From RBG-16-49-21 sp040768125 (lineage in GTDB: Bacteria; Spirochaetota; UBA4802; UBA5550), in NCBI GenBank assembly GCA_040768125.1, contig JAXGNG010000001.1:310001-374000 (forward strand): DNA of 64,000 bases, given 5' to 3'. The notes under the pieces are model-generated. The model had not been told where the DNA came from, did not search any database, and saw nothing but the letters and a program-made list of their open reading frames with translations. Every line of letters begins with the position of its first letter. Within the stretch, counting starts at the first letter, position 1. Position numbers and translations under genes: made by a program. Below are positions 59,336 through 64,000 of the stretch, one piece after another.

Positions 59336-60292
59336 ATGAATTTCGTCGAAGAAAAAACACCGAAGGGATATCTCATCAAGATTTTCTTTGATAACTGGCA
59401 GTTCCTCGCCTTTGACGGGCGCGGCAAATCGATTTACGCGGACAGTGAAAAGCGGAGCCTCCTCCACGCGGTACCCGTGATGATTTTCGTGGGAACATCG
59501 TTCGAACTGGGGAGGGACTGGGAGCGTGACTACCGGATGCTGAAAATCCGTGAAGGGGTCATGATCGTTCCCTACATTGACGTTCGGGACGGGAGAACAA
59601 AATATATTTTTCTTGAAACCGACAGGGAACTCGACGCCGTACCCGCCCGCGTCATGCACGTGGGGAACGTCGCCCAGATGGTGCGGGAAATCGACGTCGG
59701 GGTGGTGCCCAACTATGTCATCGTGGACGACGCGGTCACGCCCAATGACGTGATCATCATAAAAAACCGCTACAAGGCCGGGGACATCATCTACAGCGAA
59801 CTGGCAAACAACTGCTTCCTGGCGGAGCGGATGCAGATCCCCGACGCGGACGATATTGTCAACCTTAACATGATATCCACGAACCCGGTGTATCTCTCCC
59901 TCATACACCTGCGCAACATGGACCTCGCTAAGATAAACCAGCTTCTCCTCGATTTCGAGATCAACGCACTGGACACGGAATATATACTGAGTTTTATCCT
60001 CACGGAGATCGAGAAAGCGGAATCGGACCCGGGGATGGCCAAGCACGCCCCCATGCTGCACGACCTCCTCAACTCCTTCAGGTTCTACCATTCCCTGCTG
60101 GAAAAGGACGAGGAGGGGATCAAGGAGATGATCGATTCGACGACCGACCTGAAAAAACTCACTCCCTATCGCACGCTGGTGTCAAAAGTAAAAGCGATGT
60201 TCCCGGGTCCCGAGGAGCAGAAACTCTACACGGTCTATGAGAATATCCTCTTCGACAGGCTCGAGGAGCTGAAAGCGGGCTCCCGGGCCTGA
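59336..60292 (+). CDS. Hypothetical cytoplasmic protein, second gene of the pair
   Basis: From ATG 59336 the product has 318 residues (TTG 59309 is a longer option). The first half is mixed alpha/beta (IKIFFDNWQFLAFDGRGKSIYADSEKR), the second half helical with acidic clusters. There is no signal peptide or known motif. It resembles unassigned spirochaete proteins in style only. It ends 22 bases before a strong intrinsic terminator. Confidence 0.6.
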   Translation: MNFVEEKTPKGYLIKIFFDNWQFLAFDGRGKSIYADSEKRSLLHAVPVMIFVGTSFELGRDWERDYRMLKIREGVMIVPYIDVRDGRTKYIFLETDRELDAVPARVMHVGNVAQMVREIDVGVVPNYVIVDDAVTPNDVIIIKNRYKAGDIIYSELANNCFLAERMQIPDADDIVNLNMISTNPVYLSLIHLRNMDLAKINQLLLDFEINALDTEYILSFILTEIEKAESDPGMAKHAPMLHDLLNSFRFYHSLLEKDEEGIKEMIDSTTDLKKLTPYRTLVSKVKAMFPGPEEQKLYTVYENILFDRLEELKAGSRA

Positions 60293-60314
60293 CGCGAAAG
60301 AGGCGGTGAAACGG

Positions 60315-60339
60315 CCGGTCGGGAGACCGGTTTTTTTTT
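60315..60339 (+). terminator. Intrinsic terminator after the hypothetical pair
   Basis: CCGGTC (60315-60320) and GACCGG (60325-60330) pair around GGGA and are followed by nine T residues (60331-60339). Confidence 0.92.
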
Positions 60340-60410
60340 GCGCCGGGCGCAGTCCCGTTCGTACCAGTCGCGAAGGGTACCCGCAAATGAGATTGGGAGA
60401 ATCGGCCGGG

Positions 60411-61424
60411 GTGAAACAAAAATTGCTGATCATTGTCCTTGCGCTGCAGGTCATGGCGGCGGGTTCGGTCGGGGATGGATGGTGGAGTGCCTATTTTACC
60501 GTGCCCGCCGGCAATCCCGGGGCGCGGGGCACTCCAGAACGCGGCCTGGTGATGCTGATCGACGGGGCCGCGGACCATGTCTACGGGGCGTTCTACCAAA
60601 TAACCTCCCCCGGGGTGGCGGGGGCCCTCTGTCGCGCCCGGGCGCGGGGCGTGGACGTGAAAATCGTCACGGAGTCGGAAACCTTCGCGAAGAAGGAAAG
60701 CTGCGCGGGGCGGTTCAGGGACGCGGGGATAGAGACGGTGTGCGACCAATCACGCGGCCTCATGCACAACAAGTTCGCGGTCGTGGACGGTAGAATGGTG
60801 TGGACTGGCTCATACAATCCGACAACGAGGGGCTCGGGATTTCATGACGAGAACGCCATACTTCTGCAATCACCCGAGCTCGCGGCGATCTACACGGATG
60901 AATTCATGGAGATGTTTCGCGGCGGGGTTTTCGGAAACCGCAGCGAGCCGGGTCCCTTCGCGGGACTGCTGAACCGCCATCACGTGCGGATCGGGGAATC
61001 GGACATCAATGTCTATTTCTCGCCGGAGGACGACGTGGAAAGGATCATCCTCGGGCGCCTCCGCAAGGCCCGGTCGTCGATACACTTCATGGCATACTCT
61101 TTCACGAGCGAATCCATCGGGGAGATGATGATACGGAAGCACCGGGAGGGTGTGGCGGTCATGGGGGTATTCGAGCGAAGGGGAGCGAAGGCACCCCACG
61201 GGGAGTACATGAAAATGAAGATCGAGGGCGTCCCGGTGAGGCTCGACCGTAACCGGCACGCGATGCACCACAAGGTGATTATCATAGACCGCAGGCGGGT
61301 GATAACCGGATCCTACAACTTTTCCCGGAACGCCGCACGGAACAACGATGAGAATATACTCGTCATAGACAACCACCGGATAGCGGCGGCCTATCTTTCC
61401 GAGTTCAGCCGTCTTTACCGTTGA
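60411..61424 (+). CDS. Exported phospholipase D-like protein (two HKD motifs)
   Basis: From GTG 60411 (GGGAGA ten bases upstream) the product has 337 residues with a signal peptide (LLIIVLALQVMAAGS). ATG 60387 is an alternative that adds eight residues. Both HxKx4D motifs are intact: His119/Lys121/Asp126 (MHNKFAVVD) and His286/Lys288/Asp293 (MHHKVIIID), each followed by TGSYN. The size and motif spacing resemble Nuc-type PLD proteins, which may hydrolyse phospholipids or nucleic acids. Export points to the periplasm or outside. Its end overlaps the converging DUF3857 gene by ten bases. Confidence 0.87.
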   Translation: MKQKLLIIVLALQVMAAGSVGDGWWSAYFTVPAGNPGARGTPERGLVMLIDGAADHVYGAFYQITSPGVAGALCRARARGVDVKIVTESETFAKKESCAGRFRDAGIETVCDQSRGLMHNKFAVVDGRMVWTGSYNPTTRGSGFHDENAILLQSPELAAIYTDEFMEMFRGGVFGNRSEPGPFAGLLNRHHVRIGESDINVYFSPEDDVERIILGRLRKARSSIHFMAYSFTSESIGEMMIRKHREGVAVMGVFERRGAKAPHGEYMKMKIEGVPVRLDRNRHAMHHKVIIIDRRRVITGSYNFSRNAARNNDENILVIDNHRIAAAYLSEFSRLYR

Positions 61425-64000
61425 GGCGCGCCCAGGAGGATCGGATCCCGCTCCTTCCCGTCGATAAACAGGGCGAAGTCCCTGAACCGCGGGTATTCCT
61501 CCGGCGGTATCTCGGACCGTTTCACCTCGACGATGGAGCGCGCACGGATGGTGTTCCCGGAGGCCTCGTAGGAGAATTCGGCGGAGAACAGCGCGTGGTC
61601 ATATCGCGAACCATCGGGCAGCCTTTCCACGCGGTACCCGGGAGGGATCCTGAAGGTAACGGCGGTTCGTGCGGTCCAGGGTCCCGGAAGAAGGAGCGGA
61701 TGGATGCGCGATTTCGTCGGGGCGAATCGGCGTCCGTACCATGACCGGAGGGGAAAAGCGTCGAGAATGATCCGCCCGCCCCCCGGAGGCAACAGCCCGG
61801 GCACCGATACGGTACAGGTGAATTTCACGGGAAGATCCCCGTCGTATCCCGCTACCGCGACGTCAGTTACCGACGCTCCGGAATGGGCGGCGTTCCATGC
61901 CTCGTTAAGGCGCTGGAGACGGGCCGAAGGGAGCCGCAACCCTCCCCTTTGAATGGGCCCCATGCCGGCCCGGTCGACAAGGGAAAGCACCATGGTCGCG
62001 TCCCCCGAGGGGGCCACGGTCACGTCAAGGTTCGATTCCAGGGACGCGCCGGGCGCGGAGGCCTCCACGACGGGAATTGCCCGCCACGCGGATCCCTCGA
62101 CGACCAGGGCGGGTATACCGCGGAGATCCTCAGGGAGTGTCAGGGTGCCGCGTGAGGGATCGAGAAAAAAACCCCCGTCGAGGTTCACGTAGCAGAGGAC
62201 GTGATCAAAGTCACCCGGTTTCGGGAGGGATGTTGAAGGGCCATTGCGCCGGACCAGTGCGGGACGGGCGTCGATGCCGGCCTTCCTGAGCAGCGCGACG
62301 AGAAGAAGCGATGCGTCCTTCGTCTCACCGGTTCCCGCGAGAAAGGTCTCGGATGCCTCGCGGGGGAGAGAGGGGGCGTCCCCATCCGCATTTTCGGTTA
62401 TCCGTATCCTCCCTGATACGCCAGTGAAGGTGGAAATGACCCGGTCCATGGGCGGGCCCTCCGCGGAATCAGGCATGGCGGTGATGTCATCCTCAAGGCG
62501 AAGCTTTTCCTCGAAGATCGGGCCGGACCGCGAGAAGAAATCATCCCATGTTTTGAATGTGGTGAAATAGACCGATGGAACAAGCCGCTGGAGAGGGGGC
62601 ATCATCGGCTCCCGGCGCGGCGGGACAAGGTTCCTTCCCTCGACAAGGTGCCATGCCGATGAGCGGTTTCCCGCCATGGAATGACGCAGGGCCCCCGTTC
62701 CCTCCGCATGGCAGTACACGGGGAGTTCCACCGGGTGAATGAGAACCGCGCGGAATACCATGGTGCGATACCTGTTTCCCGGAGCCACGCGCCCGCTGTA
62801 GCCGCCGGGAATCTCGCGATTATTCCGGCTTATTGCCCGGTATTCCAGGTCAAGGATGTCTCCTGGTGCCAGAGCCGGGAGATCAAACTCAACGACCTGG
62901 AGCCGATCCCTGGTGATTTCCCTCGCGGCATGACGTCCCAACGGGACCGGGACTCCCCCGCGCACAAGGATAAGGGAAGACTCCGTGATACGTTCTCTTT
63001 CCGTGTCGATGGCTACCCGGGGAGCCGGGAAGTTCCTGGCCCCGGAGGAGGTGGCGATCATGATGACGCGCCTCACCCGTCTTTCCGAGGATGCCCCGAT
63101 GTTGACCGAGATGAGCGTTTCGTCAAGGAGCGTCACCGCCGGCTCGTCACGGTATGGTTCGGCAGGTGGGGCGAGGGAGGAATATGAGCCGCTGAATCGG
63201 AACCGGTCCAGATCGTCGCTCCCGCCGCCGAGGCGCGCGATATCATCCCTCAGGCCATGGCTGTCCGGCTCCGCCTCCAGGGCCCTGCCGTACCAGTGGA
63301 GGGCCAGTCTCCTTTTGCCCATCCGTTCATACACTCCGCCCAGGGCCTCCATGACCCTCCCGCTGTACGGGGCGCGTTTCAGGGCCGCCGCAAGGTGGGG
63401 CACGGCGGCCCCGGGACCCGAACGAAACTCCGCAAGGGCGGCAAGACGCAGCCTGAAACCGGTGCGGTTGGGGAAGAAGGCCACGGCCCGGGCCAGGAGA
63501 CGCTCCTCCCTGTCAGGCGAACCAATCTGCTCGTAGCATGCGGCGAGACGGCGATACCGTGACGGGGAGAACCGGTCAAGCCGCAGGAGCCGTTCAAGGG
63601 GAATCACGGCGCCATGAAAATCGCCCCCATCGATGCGCATCCCGGCTTCATGGTCCAGTCCACGGGCAGGGCGGGGTGAGTTCCCGAGAACACGGGCGGC
63701 CCGAAGGGCCGCGGGGTACCAGGCGTTTTTCCGAAAAATACGTATCTTCGCATCGGCGCGGAGATGCGGCGCGGTCACGATTCCCTCTGCAAGTGCCCAT
63801 GCGTCGCGAACAAAGCCGCGGGAGGCGGCAAGACGCGCAAGGCGATACCGCGTGAGGGCGGATTTCGGGTCTGCGGCGAGGGCCTCGCGGAGGTGGCGCT
63901 CTTGCGCGGAGGGGTTTTCCGACAGGGCGGCCAGGATGCGCCGTGCTGCGGGTCGGCGGAAATCATCCCCGCCTATCGATGCGAGCAATGCCCGGGCGGG
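61415..64000 (-). CDS. TPR-DUF3857-transglutaminase-like protein, 5' partial
   Basis: The frame is open to the window edge, and the TTG at 63988 is probably not its start, so the N-terminus with any signal peptide is missing. Residues visible: TPR-like repeats (first about 250), a DUF3857 beta domain (about 300-440, IDTERERITESSLILVRGG), a transglutaminase-like core (about 490-640) and a C-terminal DUF3858-like domain. The catalytic Cys position reads GTGETKDASLLL, with Thr (codon 62321-62323) where Cys belongs; the His (FDHVL) and Asp (LDPSRG) are retained. It is probably non-catalytic. It is a homologue of the protein at 846-4415. Confidence 0.8.
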   Translation of the reverse strand, partial: PARALLASIGGDDFRRPAARRILAALSENPSAQERHLREALAADPKSALTRYRLARLAASRGFVRDAWALAEGIVTAPHLRADAKIRIFRKNAWYPAALRAARVLGNSPRPARGLDHEAGMRIDGGDFHGAVIPLERLLRLDRFSPSRYRRLAACYEQIGSPDREERLLARAVAFFPNRTGFRLRLAALAEFRSGPGAAVPHLAAALKRAPYSGRVMEALGGVYERMGKRRLALHWYGRALEAEPDSHGLRDDIARLGGGSDDLDRFRFSGSYSSLAPPAEPYRDEPAVTLLDETLISVNIGASSERRVRRVIMIATSSGARNFPAPRVAIDTERERITESSLILVRGGVPVPLGRHAAREITRDRLQVVEFDLPALAPGDILDLEYRAISRNNREIPGGYSGRVAPGNRYRTMVFRAVLIHPVELPVYCHAEGTGALRHSMAGNRSSAWHLVEGRNLVPPRREPMMPPLQRLVPSVYFTTFKTWDDFFSRSGPIFEEKLRLEDDITAMPDSAEGPPMDRVISTFTGVSGRIRITENADGDAPSLPREASETFLAGTGETKDASLLLVALLRKAGIDARPALVRRNGPSTSLPKPGDFDHVLCYVNLDGGFFLDPSRGTLTLPEDLRGIPALVVEGSAWRAIPVVEASAPGASLESNLDVTVAPSGDATMVLSLVDRAGMGPIQRGGLRLPSARLQRLNEAWNAAHSGASVTDVAVAGYDGDLPVKFTCTVSVPGLLPPGGGRIILDAFPLRSWYGRRFAPTKSRIHPLLLPGPWTARTAVTFRIPPGYRVERLPDGSRYDHALFSAEFSYEASGNTIRARSIVEVKRSEIPPEEYPRFRDFALFIDGKERDPILLGAPQR

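Overview
The window is about 64 kb of GC-rich bacterial chromosome (roughly 60 % G+C by eye), densely coding on both strands. It holds no rRNA, tRNA, CRISPR array or recognisable insertion sequence. The cell has two membranes: there are outer-membrane beta-barrels, an MCE/MlaD lipid-transport protein, an OmpA-like lipoprotein and many exported proteins. Short lipoprotein signals ending in Ser-Cys, FecR/CHASE2-cyclase signalling, SpoIIE-type phosphatases, LexA, and several long proteins resembling spirochaete hypotheticals suggest an uncultured free-living member of the Spirochaetota. That placement is an inference; no marker gene here proves it.

Layout. 1-4.4 kb: end of a PDZ protein, a small exported protein and a giant TPR/DUF3857-like protein; then a tiny basic protein on the opposite strand. 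4.9-9.0 kb: mce, radA, a barrel protein and an EthD-like protein. 9.3-14 kb: signalling block with a STAS antagonist, a hybrid kinase/receiver/SpoIIE phosphatase and a membrane histidine kinase. 14.2-20 kb: ychF, a steroid 5-alpha-reductase-like enzyme, a nitroreductase, an enolase-superfamily enzyme, an exported protein and a J-domain protein. 20.4-24.6 kb: lexA, then a TPR-CHAT protein followed closely by a PIN-domain protein. 24.6-34.4 kb: an ATP-grasp/FMN-oxidase fusion, glpX, a GAF-GAF-SpoIIE phosphatase, a hypothetical gene, a YhiN-type flavoprotein, a DUF493 protein, an MgtC/DUF4010 membrane protein and transaldolase. 34.5-39.5 kb: CapA-type and M23 cell-envelope genes, an OmpA lipoprotein, two-subunit fumarase and a NUDIX hydrolase.

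39.5-48.2 kb is the most unusual part. Three related lipoproteins share a near-constant N-terminal region joined to divergent beta-propeller-like bodies. They alternate with three glycosyltransferases and one lactonase-type propeller lipoprotein. A convergent pair, GT4 glycosyltransferase facing lipoprotein, occurs twice. Two of the lipoprotein genes share a perfect 155-nt block although the rest of the genes is very different. This looks like an expanding, recombining surface-protein locus.

48.5-64 kb: MscS channel; a FecR / exported protein / outer-membrane barrel / CHASE2 adenylate cyclase cluster; an S41 protease, tsaD, two linked hypotheticals, a phospholipase-D-like protein, and a second TPR-DUF3857-transglutaminase protein running off the window edge.

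Recurrent themes are enzyme-like domains that lack their catalytic residue (histidine kinase, CHAT and two transglutaminase-like proteins), translation starts that seem to need rare codons, and perfect palindromes in promoter regions (lexA, the fumarase/ompA divergent region and others).
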